From positions 14,290,705 through 14,354,704 of the forward strand of contig NC_030852.1 in the NCBI RefSeq assembly GCF_000208745.1: a stretch of 64,000 nucleotides of DNA. Direction: 5' to 3'. Within the stretch, counting starts at the first letter, position 1. Every line of letters begins with the position of its first letter. Of this stretch, positions 34,391 to 45,646 are shown one piece after another. A program made the position numbers and the translations under genes. The notes under the pieces were generated by a model that was not told where the DNA came from, searched no databases, and saw only the letters and a list, made by a program, of their open reading frames with translations. This stretch comes from Theobroma cacao. Lineage: Eukaryota > Streptophyta > Magnoliopsida > Malvales > Malvaceae.

Positions 34391-36527
34391 TGATGGAGTT
34401 AGATCTAAATGCATTAATGTGTTTATGTAAAGCATAGATTTCAAAGATTTTTCTTTTATAAAGGAAGTAAGCAATCCAATTACACAAGCAGAAAAACACT
34501 TTACTCATATTGCAAGTAACATAATCACATCATAAAAAATAAGAATATATTAAAGTACGATAAAAATACATTTTATTTCATGATTCTTATTTATGGACAC
34601 CACCACACCAATGATTGATTTTTCAACCAGACAAATTTACCACTTATTCTTCAAGAATACTTTCAACTTGAACCTTAAGTGAACAAGGTATGAAATGCTA
34701 AACTATAAGATGGCAATTGATTTTGTCTCTCTTTTCTTCCTAAAAATTAATGGCTATTTTTCTTTCAAAAAATTCAGCCAAGAATGGGAGAAAGGAAGAG
34801 AGGTACGGCAAAGTTAGGAGGAGGAGGAGAGAAGTGACAGTTGAAACTTTTTCAAGAAAGATATGTACGTTTTTTTTTTTCTTCTAATCTCTTCTCTTTT
34901 TTATTAAAACTCTTGCCTTAAAGGTTTAATAAAAATTAAATACCTTTGAATCAATCTTGACCATTCATTTAGAATCATGGAAGTATCAAACATGCTCCAT
35001 AATTGTCAAAATTAAAATTAAAGAATAAACAATTTAATTCTTTAATTTTCATTTAAAGTTCTTGATAAAATAAAACTCCTTGTTGAATAATAACTCTTAC
35101 TTTATTATTATCCATTTTTATTTTAAAAACTTAATAATAAATGAAATAGTGTTAGTCAAACATGGAGTCTTCTTTTATCAACATGGATGTCTACATTAAT
35201 TTTGCAAGAATCCTTCTAGCATTATCTTAATTTAAGATAACTCTTATCTTTAATTAAAACAAAACATCTTATCTTGTCTAAATTGATACAAACATGTTTT
35301 ATTGTCTAGATCAAGACAAAACATATTTTTCTTGTCTAAATTAAGACAAAACATGTTTTCTTGTCTAAATTAAGATAAAACATGTTTTCTTGTCTAAATT
35401 AAGACAAAGTATCTTAAAGCTTTTGTTTTTGTACACAATTTAATTAAACAAATAAAATATGCATTCCAACTTAAACAAATTAAATTCTACGAAGCTAAGT
35501 GGGGAATTTATTTGGACATAGATATTCCAAGCTTTAATAAACTTAGAATTATTCTTAATCTCATTAAGATAATTCAAGCTTATTAACTATGAATCACTCC
35601 ACCATAGATTTATGGTTGCACTTTTGGATTAACTATAATTACAAGAAATTATTCAATACTTGATATTAATTATTAGTTGTCTAATTGCAAACCTTATATT
35701 GTGAACCCTCATAGCCATCAAATGACAAAAAGTGAAATTTCCATTTTACCTTTTATGTCAATTTTGTCCTCTAGTCTCAAAGTTTATGCAATTTGTGATT
35801 CAATACTCTAAATCTAATCTTTTGAGTATCTAGATGTGATGAATAACTAATTCATCAATCCATTGGGGCCAAATTAATCACCAATCTTCCTCAAATCACT
35901 AGAAGTGATGTTAATGCTATAAACTCCACTATTTGGATATATGTTCCTAGATGTTCATCTCGATTATAATCCCAACATACGAAGTTAGATCGATGCTTTA
36001 TGATGATCATGCTTCTAGTATATCAAAGATTATAAGGAGATTACGCATGAGTCCGCTATCCATCAGGATTTTAGTTCTACTATAAGCAAATACATAAGTG
36101 TAAGATCAAGATTTAAGTAACGGTTGTACTAAAATTTGATTCTCACATGATTCCAATTCATGTTATAGTGTCATTACTCGAAGTCAACCATCTCGATGAT
36201 TTGAGACTCATCATTCCCTTGAAGTGAATCACATTCGTTTCTGGACACTACAGCCTTAACATAATAAAGTGACCAACTTTATTATATGGTTGCGAACAAT
36301 TTTTAGGTTTAATTAAAATACATGTCTCCTATGTATGACTTTTCATACAAATGTATTTTAATATCTCAATAGAATTATGGTACCTTAATAACTAGATAAT
36401 GAATGCTTACTTAAAACAAACTCTTCGTCTTATTATCAAAATGTACTTTCATTACAAATAAATTAAATGAAATTAAACATGAGAATATACTTGCTTTCCA
36501 AGGCACCATATTCTCAAATTTCTAACA
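34391..36527 (-). repeat. Solo LTR M (copia-like)
   Basis: 2137 bp with TG...CA ends (minus-strand start TGTTAGAAATTTGAG) and a 5-bp match CTCTC on both sides (34386-34390 and 36528-36532). The target is CT-rich, which weakens the duplication somewhat, but the termini fit. No coding domain. Confidence 0.75.
35273..35410. repeat. About 5 x 30-bp tandem repeat in M
   Basis: The unit is CTTGTCTAAATTAAGACAAA followed by ACATGTTTT. Each unit contains the inverted halves TTGTCTAA and TTAAGACAA, so every unit is a small foldback. Confidence 0.8.
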
Positions 36528-37199
36528 CTCTCATCTTTTTCTTTCATTTTCTCACCAATTAAACACAAGTTTCAACTTGGATTTTGATTTCAAAGCGTTC
36601 AAAAGGTAAGAATCTAGTTTTTGAACTCACCAAATCCACGGTTTTAATCTTAGCTCTATTTCTCTCTCTAAAACTTCATTTTTCTCTCTTAAATGTTAGG
36701 TTTCGATTGATTTTTCAACTACAAGCTCACCAAGGTAAGATTACTACGAATTTAGGTTGTTTGCACTCTAGATACATGATTGATGTTGTGGAAGAATTCA
36801 ACGTTGTGTATTGAACAAATTTGATCAATTGGAAGAGTTAGTGGAAAATTCACTCCTTGAATTGTGAGTGGGCATAGTGTTTTCAACTTAATTTAATATG
36901 TATATATGCATAAACATGTTCGCTAAGTCACATGAGTTGCTAGTTTTATGAAAATTTTGTGTTTTGAAAAAGATTCATAAATTGTATACTGTGCTTTAAA
37001 TGTGAATTTCAAACACTATTCCAATATGTAAATATGACTACTATGTATGTAGTTCTAGTGCATGCGAAACAAGTACTTTTGTGGTTTAAACCTCAAAATT
37101 GAGTTTCAAGATAAATGATGTTGAGTTATTTGAGGTAGACTTCGAATGAATTCTGTAAATAGTTTCTACAATGAAAATGATGATGTCTTGTAAAGTTAA

Positions 37200-37771
37200 A
37201 TAAGCCATAAATAAATATGGAAGGCCTCACCTTCATGAATTATTGGAGTCATGTTCTTGTCAATTTTACAACTTCACCTTCATGAATCAATGGAGTCATG
37301 TTCTTCTCATTTTTACAACCTCACCTTTCCTTTTGATAGGTCTAAGAGAACCAAGCAAAAGAGGAGACTATAATTCATGGAAGTCATCAATCTCCTCATC
37401 ACCACCACCAATAGTGTAGCCACGACCATCATCATCATCACTATCATTACCATTGTCATCGTCATCAAATCCTTTCTATATCACTATCATTCTGCTTGTA
37501 TTATAGGCTTTTAGAAAAGCAAAAGAACTAGTTGCAAAGCAATTTTAAGTGAACTTGATGTAATAGTATTAATACATCAAGTTTCTTTTAAGTTCTTCCT
37601 TTTTCTTCTTTGACTTTCACATATATTAAATTATAGAATTTAATATTTTATTAAGATAAAAAAACGTAAAAATTTGGTTTATCTCCCCCAACTACTCTTA
37701 TTAAAAGTGTCGGTAGAAATGGGGGAAATTTCCTTTGAAAACTAAGAATAGAGACAAATGGTGATGGCAAG
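37200..37771. other. Non-coding stretch with a short tandem repeat and an ATC-rich microsatellite
   Basis: A roughly 55-bp unit starting CTTCACCTTCATGAAT is duplicated at about 37226-37325. An ATC/CAC-rich microsatellite lies at about 37395-37470. Nothing else is recognised. Confidence 0.55.
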
Positions 37772-38445
37772 ATGAACAGGACAAGAATAGAGATACAAAA
37801 TCAACAAGCAGATGGGAAGACTAACATAATTTACATGATTTTTGTTAGTAGTCTTCCAAATAGGATGTTGAGACCTTGGCTAATGAAAATCGGCAACCAG
37901 TTTGGTGTGGTAATAGACGTTTTTATTCCTAAAAGAAGGTCAGCATGTGGCAAGGTTTCAATTTTCTACGTTTCAGCCAATTCGATTTTCTATCTTTCAA
38001 TGATAGACAAACAATGAGAGAAGCAGTGGAGAAATTAGATGGAGTATGGTTATTTGGCCTGAGGTTGGTAGTTAACTTTGCCAAACATAAGCCTAGATCT
38101 TCCTTTTGGTAGAAAAAGGGTAAACAAGTTCAACAACAAGAAGAAATGGGTAAAGACCCTAGACTAGTAGGAATTGAAGAACAGAGGCAGTGTATAACTT
38201 TTTTGGAAGTCTTGACTAGGAATAGGGAAGATAATGATGTTGTTGGGTGGATTGGGAAGTCACTTGAAAAGGATAGGGAGGTTGTTTGGGAATGTGTTTG
38301 CCAAGTAAATGAGGAAATTTTTCATTGGCTTGAAGGGTTTGCAATAGGGGTATGTAAAGGTTTAGATAACCCAGATTCCACCATGACAACATTGAGATCT
38401 GAGAAAGTCCATGACGTTGACATACGAAGGTTGTCTAGTGACAAA
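37772..38445 (+). pseudogene. RRM-type protein pseudogene, LINE ORF1-like
   Basis: The first 81-codon piece (37772-38017) contains an RNA-recognition-motif start (IFVSSLPNRML, KIGNQFGVVIDVFIPKRRS). After frame changes near 37955-38020, other frames give the end of an RRM. The piece 38146-38487 reads through a downstream region with EKVHDVDIRRLSSDK. This arrangement resembles SR-like RRM proteins that plant LINE-type retroelements carry as ORF1, or processed copies of them. Frameshifts and stops make it non-functional. No reverse transcriptase follows, so LINE origin is inferred from the domain only. Confidence 0.5.
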
Positions 38446-38489
38446 TATATATATATATACTATCTTTCAGCAATAAATAAGTGTTAATC

Positions 38490-39979
38490 GAGTACAAGAA
38501 AGTGCTAAGATCAATATGATTAGAGCAACAACGTAGTGAATTAACTAACTTTGAAACAAAATAAAAACCATGCCTACTACCTTTGGATCACCTTGGTTGT
38601 TTAATGCAAAGTTAAACACCATAAAAAATCATAAAAAGGTTTTACCTTTCCAAATGATATCGTAATCAAATGGATTCCTTTTGGTGCTAAAAAATGTGAA
38701 CATCTTCTTGTGTAAAAGAATTCTAGCCACTCAAGCGCTTGGCCTCCGATGTTACACACAGGATTGCAATAAATCCTTCTCAAGGAGAGAGCTTTATGCC
38801 ACAGGATTATGCTAGCAAGTGGACAATAATTTTTCCTCTTTTCTTCTTTGATTTCTAGCAAAGAATCAATGGAGAAGTTTTCTACAAAAATCCCCTCTTA
38901 AGAGTGGTAGCACTTAAGAGAAAAACAATTAGTTTTTTTTTCTTTTGTTGCCTTAGAAAAGAAAGGCTATAATGTGATATTTTACTCTAGGTCTAATTTT
39001 ATTATTAGACTTATTAAAATTTACAAAATAAGTCCTTAATATTATAACAATTATAATATTTAACTAATACCTAATTAAACTATTTTAATTAGTCCTTAAT
39101 AGTTAAAACCTAGAATTTGATTTAAGTCTAACTTAAATCATCACACGCTCAATTTAATCCAAATTGCAACCTTTGTGTGTGACCCATTAGGTTCCTAACA
39201 TGTTGGCAATGGAATTGAATTATAATTTTATTAATTAATTAATTTAAATGAATCATATTCAATTTTAAATTAACTAATTCAATTCTGTAGGCCAAGATTT
39301 GCATCTAGCAATGCATCATGGCCACCCAATTATTAGGAGAGTCAAAAGATTCTTTGACAACCTTTTAGTGGATAGTTTATCAATGTAATTCATTCCCTCA
39401 TCATATATCACGGAGATGATAAGAGCTTGGTGCAATGCCTACTCTTATTAACCTCCATATTTGTTCCTGCAATTAGATCATTAGCTTTATGGAGACTTAT
39501 AAAACGCATAGACTTATAAAACTCATTTCATAATCTCCTAATCACCTCAGCCAAAGATTTGATTAAACTAATGTCAACCAAGAACTAATGAGATATTTCC
39601 CCTTGAATCACTTGGGGTGATGGTTCTTAGCTTGACCATTCATTTGCCTTCATATACTTCATACTATATCCAAAAACATCTTCTTTTGGCATCCTTGGTT
39701 AGGCACCCATAGGGATGAAATCAAAGCATAGTACCCCACATACAAGACAACATGGTGTCTCAAGTTTAGGGAATATATACACAACTGACACATGAGAAGT
39801 ATTGCATAAATACTTGAGTGAGGTACCAAATGCACTTCTCATGGTGAGTCATGTTTAGTGAACTCACTCTCTCATGGCAAGCCCCCATATACTAGTTCCA
39901 AGTATCTCTATATTTCAACCTATGAGAGCGGTTACTTACTTCACAAGTAAAGAACATAGCATGTGCTAATCTTTGAGCA
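38490..39979 (-). repeat. Probable LTR remnants, copia-like
   Basis: No coding domain. On the minus strand TGTTAGGAACCTAATGGGTC ends at 39200 and looks like a copia LTR start. The stretch 39290-39979 (CATCATGGCCACCCAATTA and so on) also resembles plant copia LTR sequence. No target duplications could be matched. Confidence 0.4.
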
Positions 39980-39982
39980 TTA

Positions 39983-41061
39983 TGTTGTCTCCATTAGTTT
40001 TTGATGATAATAAAACATTCCCATTTCATTTGTGTCAAATATTTTTACTTGAGTGTGCAGGACAAAATTATATGCAAACAAATAATCTATCGTTAAAATG
40101 CACATATCAAAGAGCATAGGGCTAAGGAAGTCACAATTGAACAACAAGGCAAAAGTCTCTTTGTCGATCAATTGAGAGTTAGTCAACTAAGATTTAAATC
40201 AAGGGTTGGCGGGCTGAAGAAAGTTGAGAAACAGAACCTACTTAGTTGACCAAGAAATGAGTTAGTCAACTAAATGCTCTCTGCCAAAATCTACGACCAG
40301 AAGACAGAACCAACTTGGTCGACCAAGAAGAAAGTTAGTCGACTAAGAGTTCTCTATCTGCAATTTGAACCAGATTACTAGAAGATAGATTAACGGCTAG
40401 AACCAACTCTCAACTGTTTTCAACGGCCATAAACTGCCAAACTGCTATTAAAGTTATTTCTCCAAGCATAAAAGGGTCTTCCAACGGTTAGAAATCAGTT
40501 TTTTGGAAGAGATTTGAGTCATATAGTGCTGAAAAACCAAAAAATCTCCTCTGCACCTTTTTGCACTTAAACGCCAATCTTTTGTATTTGTATTCTGCAC
40601 TTAACCTTGTACCATTTAGATCAACCTTGTGATCATAGGTACTTTCTTTTACTTCTCTTCTTGTATTTTTAGAGAGAGGAAGTCACTATAAATGGTTGTT
40701 TCAAGCTAGGTTTGCTTGAATGTGTTAAGGTTCTAACTTAGCCTCAAAAAGTTAGGTGTTAGGTTTTAGTTTAGCCCGTGAAAAACTATTGTGAAAGGTT
40801 TAGGCTGAGCCTGGTAAAAGTCATTGTAAAGCTTGGTAAAAGCTTGTGAATTTCATCAGTTCTTAGTGGAATTGTTTGGAAAATCCTTAGTTGGATAATC
40901 AAGGTAGTGGATGTAGGTCTTGGACCGAACCACTCTAAATTCCTGCGCATTGTCTACTCTGTTTTTATTTTTTTTGTTCTGAAAATTAGTTCCTCATCTT
41001 GTCAAGAGCCAATTTATGCTATTCACCCCCCCCCCTCTAGCACATATAATTGGGACCAACA
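39983..41061 (+). repeat. Sirevirus 5' LTR
   Basis: It starts TGTTGTCTCC and ends TGGGACCAACA, directly before the primer-binding site; 1079 bp. It is homologous to solo LTR I (21345-22654). The TATA-like GCATAAAAGGG near 40467 follows the palindrome repeats. A C-run (41025-41034) precedes the end. Confidence 0.92.
40242..40346. repeat. Two 73-bp repeats with paired GTCGAC-type palindromes
   Basis: Palindrome centres are 40247.5/40267.5 and 40320.5/40340.5: 20 bp within pairs, 73 bp between pairs. A weaker site is centred at 40184.5 (TTAGTCAACTAA). Confidence 0.9.
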
Positions 41062-41063
41062 AG

Positions 41064-41075
41064 TGGTATCAAAGC
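41064..41075 (+). promoter_or_regulatory. Primer-binding site for initiator tRNA-Met
   Basis: TGGTATCAAAGC, two bases after the LTR, matches the common plant copia site TGGTATCAGAGC with one difference. Confidence 0.92.
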
Positions 41076-41119
41076 TAGTTCTCTATTTTTAAGGTCTAAC
41101 ACCCTTTGGGAGGATCCAA

Positions 41120-42744
41120 ATGGCTCTCTAAAAATCCATAGATACTGAAGGACAGTCAACAAACAGACCACCTCTGTTTGATGGCTTTAACTATCCTTAC
41201 TGAAGCACTAGAATGTCAATTTACATTAAAGCTATAGATTATGAAATGCGGGACGTCATAACTAATGGAACCTTTATTCCTTCAACTTTGAATGTAGTAA
41301 CCAATGAGTTGATGTCTAAGCCAAGGTCTGAATGGACGAGGCTGAAACTAAGAGAGTCTAAAAAAATTTTAAGGCCATCAATGCATTGCAGTGTGCCTTA
41401 ACCCCCACTAAATTCAACAAAGTCTCAAGTTGTACAATAGCTAAACAAGTGTGGGATAAACTTAGAATAATCCATGAAGGGACTTCTCAAGTCAATGAGT
41501 CCAAAATAGCCCTCTTGACACATAACTATGAAATGTTCAAAATGGAGCTTAGTGAAGACATCACCAGCATGCTAGATAGATTCACAAACATCACAAATAA
41601 ATTGAGTCAACTAGGCAAACCAATACCCGAGCATTAAAAAGTTAAAAGACTTCTTAGAAGCCTACCAAAAAATTGGAAGCCTAAAGTGACTGCAATTCGA
41701 GAGGCCAAGGACTTAAATGTTATTACCTTAGATGAGATTTGTGGTTCTTTCCTTAATCATGAGCTGGAGCTTAAAGAGGAAGAAGAAGAAGATAGGAGGG
41801 AAGCAAAGGAAAAGAAAAAGAGCATTGCACTTAAAGCCAGCATCCTTGAAGAAGAGCTGTCATGTGATGATGATGAAAAGTTAGCTCTGGTTGCAAGAAA
41901 ATTCAGAAAGCTTACGGGCAGAAGAAATCGGAGACTAGCTAGAGGAGGGTTTAGAAAAGATCAAGGTGCTTCATGGAAAATCAGAAACAAAAATGACTCC
42001 AACAAAAAGGAAGAGCTGATCTATTACGAGGTCAAGAAACCTGGCCACTTCAAGTCCGAATGTCCATTGCTGAAAGATGAGACTCCAAAGCAAAACAAGA
42101 AATCCAAGAAAGCAATGGTGGCAACTGCATGGTCAAATAGTGACACATCACGCTCTGAAACTAAAGATGAAAAATCTGAAGAAAGAGCAAACCTCTGTCT
42201 AATGGCACAAGATGATGAAACCGAGGTATCCTCATTCCCTTGTGATATTTCCATTGATGATTTACAAGATGAGTATGACAGCCTTTATGATGAATTTGAA
42301 AAACTTTTTTCAAAATACAAAACATTAAAGAAAAAGGCTGCGTCTTTTGAAAATGATTTTGAAAAGATGAGACAAGAGTTCAATTCTATTTTTGAGCAAA
42401 GAAATTTTTTGCAAATTGAGTTAGAACACTCAAAAACAGATTTTGAAGTTTTAAAATTAGAGCTGGATAATAAATTTGAAGCTTTGCAAAAAACACTTGA
42501 TGAAAACACAACTCTCAAATGTTCAAAAAGGGAAACATCAAGTACGAACTCATATTTTAGGAAAAATTCCCGTAATGCCTCATCTAGATGTTATAGTTGT
42601 GGAAAACATGAACATTTGTCATATGACTATTTTAAGAAAAGTAACTTGCAGAAAGTTAGAAAATTTTGGGTTCCAAAAGGATCCTATATTGCAACTAACA
42701 CTCAAGGACCAATTAAAGTATGGGTACCTATAAAGAAAAATTGA
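41120..42744 (+). pseudogene. Sirevirus gag relic
   Basis: The first ATG after the primer site is at 41120, but codon 4 is a stop and another stop lies soon after, before 41213. Open pieces follow at 41213-41401, 41386-41637 and 41686-42744, the last with 352 codons. They show the copia gag region (EWTRLKLRESKKIL, VWDKLRIIHEG, FTNITNKLSQLGKPIPEH). A first zinc-knuckle position reads YYEVKKPGHFKSEC, with both leading Cys lost. A second reads CYSCGKHEHLSYDY, with the last Cys replaced by Tyr. Between them is a long charged, coiled-coil-like stretch. Dead by stops and frameshifts. Confidence 0.88.
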
Positions 42745-42749
42745 AAATC

Positions 42750-42980
42750 TGTTTTGTAGGTTGAGCTGCACTTAAAGGAGACATGTTAAAGAGCTCAACT
42801 CAAGAAGAAGCAGCCTTGGTACATGGACAGTGGCTGCTCACGACACATGATAGGAGATGAAATGTTATTTGCTCAACTAGACAAAAAAAGGGAGGTACCG
42901 TATCCTTTGGTGATGACTCAAAAGGTATAATTCATGGGATAGGTACGGTTAGTAAAAACTCCCAAACTCAAATCAATCAT
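42750..42980 (+). pseudogene. Sirevirus protease relic
   Basis: A short frame holds WYMDSGCSRHM at about 42814-42846, the copia aspartic protease active site with D-S-G intact. It is out of frame with gag and followed by frame breaks. Confidence 0.85.
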
Positions 42981-44260
42981 GTGTTATTGGTTAGGGGTTT
43001 GAAGCATAATTTATTGAGCATTAGTCAATTATGTGACAAAGGATTTAAAGTATGTTTTGATTCAAATAAGTGTGAAGTAATGGACATAGGTATAAACAAA
43101 GTCTCATTTATAGGAAAGAGATTGAAGAATATGTATGTTGTTTTTCTTGAGGATCTTGAAATAAATAATGAAATATGTCTTGTTGCAAATGCTGAAAATG
43201 ATAGTTGGTTATGGCATAGGAGATTAGGACATGTAAGCATGCATACTATGTCAAAACTAATCAAGAAAAATCTAGTTGTTGGACTGCCGGACATAAAATT
43301 TGAAAGTGACAAAATATGTGATACTTGTCAACTAAGAAAACAAGTTAGAACATTCTTCAAGACTAACAAGATTGTGTCAACATCTAGACCTCTTGAATTG
43401 TTACATATTGATCTATTTGGTCCAATAAGCATAACTAACTTAGGAGGAAAATCTTATGGCTTTGTAATAGTTGATGACTACTCTAGATATACTTGGGTTT
43501 ATTTTCTTGCTCATAAGAATGATGCTCTATTAGCTTTTATAAGTCATTGTAGGAAAGTAGAGAATGAAAAAGGACTAGCCATGTTAGCATAAGGAGTGAT
43601 CATGGAGGAGAATTTGAAAGTGATGAATTTGAGAAATTTTGCAATGAAAAGGGGTTGGATCACAATTTCTCTGCACCTAGAACACCCTAGCAAAATGAAG
43701 TTGTAGAGAGGAAAAACCAAACCTTAAAAGAAATGGCTAGGACTATGCTATGTGAGAATAACCTAGCAAAATATTTTTAAGCTGAGGCAGTGAACACAGC
43801 AGCTTATATATTTAATAGAGTCTCAATAAGACCCATGATATCTAAGACACCATATGAACTTTACAAGGGTAGGAAACCAAATATTTCTCACCTTAGGAGT
43901 TTTGGTTGTAAATGTTTTGTACTGAACAATGGAAAACAGCCTTTAGGAAAGTTTGATGCAATAAGTGATGAGGCAATATTTTTAAGATATGCATTAAACT
44001 CAAAGGCTTATAGGATTTTTAACAAAAGGACTTTAACCGTTGAAGAATCAATCCATGTAGTTTTTGATGAGTCAAATGCTTTACAAAAGGAAATTCATGT
44101 TGATGATGATGATGTAGAAATCCTAGAAAAACAAATGGAAGAAATGAGCTTAGAGAACAATAAGAATAATGAAGAAAGCTCACCTAGAAGAGAAAATAAA
44201 ACTCCACCTGTAGAAAATTTGCAAAGAACAGAAAATTAGCATAATGACCTTCCAAGGAGT
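42981..44260 (+). pseudogene. Sirevirus integrase relic
   Basis: The open piece 42981-43592 (203 codons) contains LLSISQLCDKG, the pre-integrase zinc region (WLWHRRLGHVS, CDTCQLRKQ) and the first catalytic Asp in LLHIDLFGP. A stop at 43590-43592 and a frame change follow. The next frame shows RSDHGGEF with the second Asp region, then a stop inside the TPxQN block, another stop before the next open piece, and 43790-44239 with the integrase end (KTPYELYKGRKPNISHLRSFGC) and a variable linker. Not functional. Confidence 0.9.
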
Positions 44261-44269
44261 TAGAGATTT

Positions 44270-45330
44270 GTAAGAGACCATCCACAAGATCAAATCATAG
44301 GTGACATTTCTCAAGGAGTTAGAACTAGGGGAGCAACAAGAAAGACTTGTGAGTTTTCAGCTTTCATGGCTCAAATTGAGCCTAAAAACTTTGAAAAAGC
44401 TAAAAAGAGGAAAGTTGGATAATGGCCATGCAAGAGGAACTTAACCAATTCAAAAGAAATCGTGTATGGTCACTAGTACCTAGACCTTCAAATCACCCTA
44501 TTGTTGGCACAAAATGGGTGTTTAGAAACAAGGTAGATAAGCAAGGAAATGTAGTTAGAAATAAAGCTAGGTTAGTAGCCCGAGGATACAACCAAGAGGA
44601 AGGAATAGACTATGATGAAACCTTTGCACCGGTTGCTAGAATTGAAGCCATAAGGTTGTTGTTAGCTTTTGCATGCTTCATGAATTTCAAATTGTACCAA
44701 ATGGATGTAAAAAGTGCATTTTTAAATGGATTCATTCAAGAGGAAGTGTATGTTGAACAACCACCAAGTTTTAAAGATTTTGAAAAACTTGATCATGTTT
44801 TCAAACTTCATAAAGCCTTGTCTGGATTGAAACAAGCTCCTAGAGCTTGGTATGAGAGGCTTTCAAAATTTCTAATTGAAAAAGGTTATGTTAGAGGTAG
44901 CATTGATACTACATTGTTCATTAAAAGATACTTAAATGATTTAATTGTTGTACAAATATATGTTGATGACATTGTATTTGGTGCAATTAATGAGGCTTTA
45001 TGCAAGAACTTTGCTAAAGAAATGCAGGGTGAATTTGAGATGAGCATGATGGGAGAGTTAAAGTACTTTCTTGGTCTTCAAATTAAGCAAAGTGAGGAAG
45101 GAATCTTCATCAATCAAGAAAGATACACTCAAGATATGCTCAAAAAGTTTGATATGCTGAAGATGAAACCAATCTCCACACCAATGAGTCCATCCACTAG
45201 ACTTGATCTAGATGAAAAAGGAAAGAATGTAGATCAAAAGCTCTATAGAGGTATGATCGGTTCACTACTCTACTTAACAGCAAGCAGACCAGATATTCAG
45301 TTTAGTGTGTGTTTGTGTGCTAGATTTTAG
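44270..45330 (+). pseudogene. Sirevirus reverse transcriptase relic
   Basis: The open stretch 44422-45330 (302 codons) is nearly intact: [38 protein letters not shown] (first Asp), [10 protein letters not shown] and YVDDIVFG with the double Asp. A stop ends it at 45328-45330, just before RNase H. The best preserved part of the element, but isolated by stops on both sides. Confidence 0.92.
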
Positions 45331-45646
45331 TCACAGACTAAAAAATCACACTTAACAGCTGTTAAGAGAATTTTTAGATACCTCTTAGAAACTCAAACTT
45401 TAGGCATATGGTATTCTAGATAATCAATCCTTAGCTTAGTTGGATATTGGGATGCTGATTTTGCTGGCAAGAAAACTGATAGGAAAAGCACTAGTGGATC
45501 CTACCAATTTCTAGGTAGTATGCTTGTGTCATGGTCCAGCAAAAAGCAAAATTCAGTGGCTTTATTTACAGCAGAGGCAGAGTATGTATCACTAGGAAGC
45601 TACTATGCCCAAATATTATGGATTAAACAACAACTAAAGGACTATG
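45331..45646 (+). pseudogene. Sirevirus RNase H, 5' part, cut by LTR G
   Basis: It reads HLTAVKRIFRYL, then a stop, GYWDADFAGKKTDRKSTSG and FTAEAEYVSLGS with RNase H acidic residues visible. It is interrupted after codons for LKDY by LTR G. The five bases CTATG (45642-45646) are repeated at 51271-51275. Confidence 0.92.

Larger units (their letters stand above)
33784..37200 (+). repeat. LTR-like element N, split by LTR M
   Basis: A possible start TGTAATGACAGG is at 33784. The palindrome cluster lies at 34121-34246, followed by ACAAATAAAGG (TATA-like) and a CT-rich stretch. Right of M, 36533-36800 continues with CTCACCAAGGTAAG and other blocks loosely resembling the leader of family-A LTRs (for example 26040-26150). 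The 3' end was not found, so the right limit is approximate. Confidence 0.45.
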
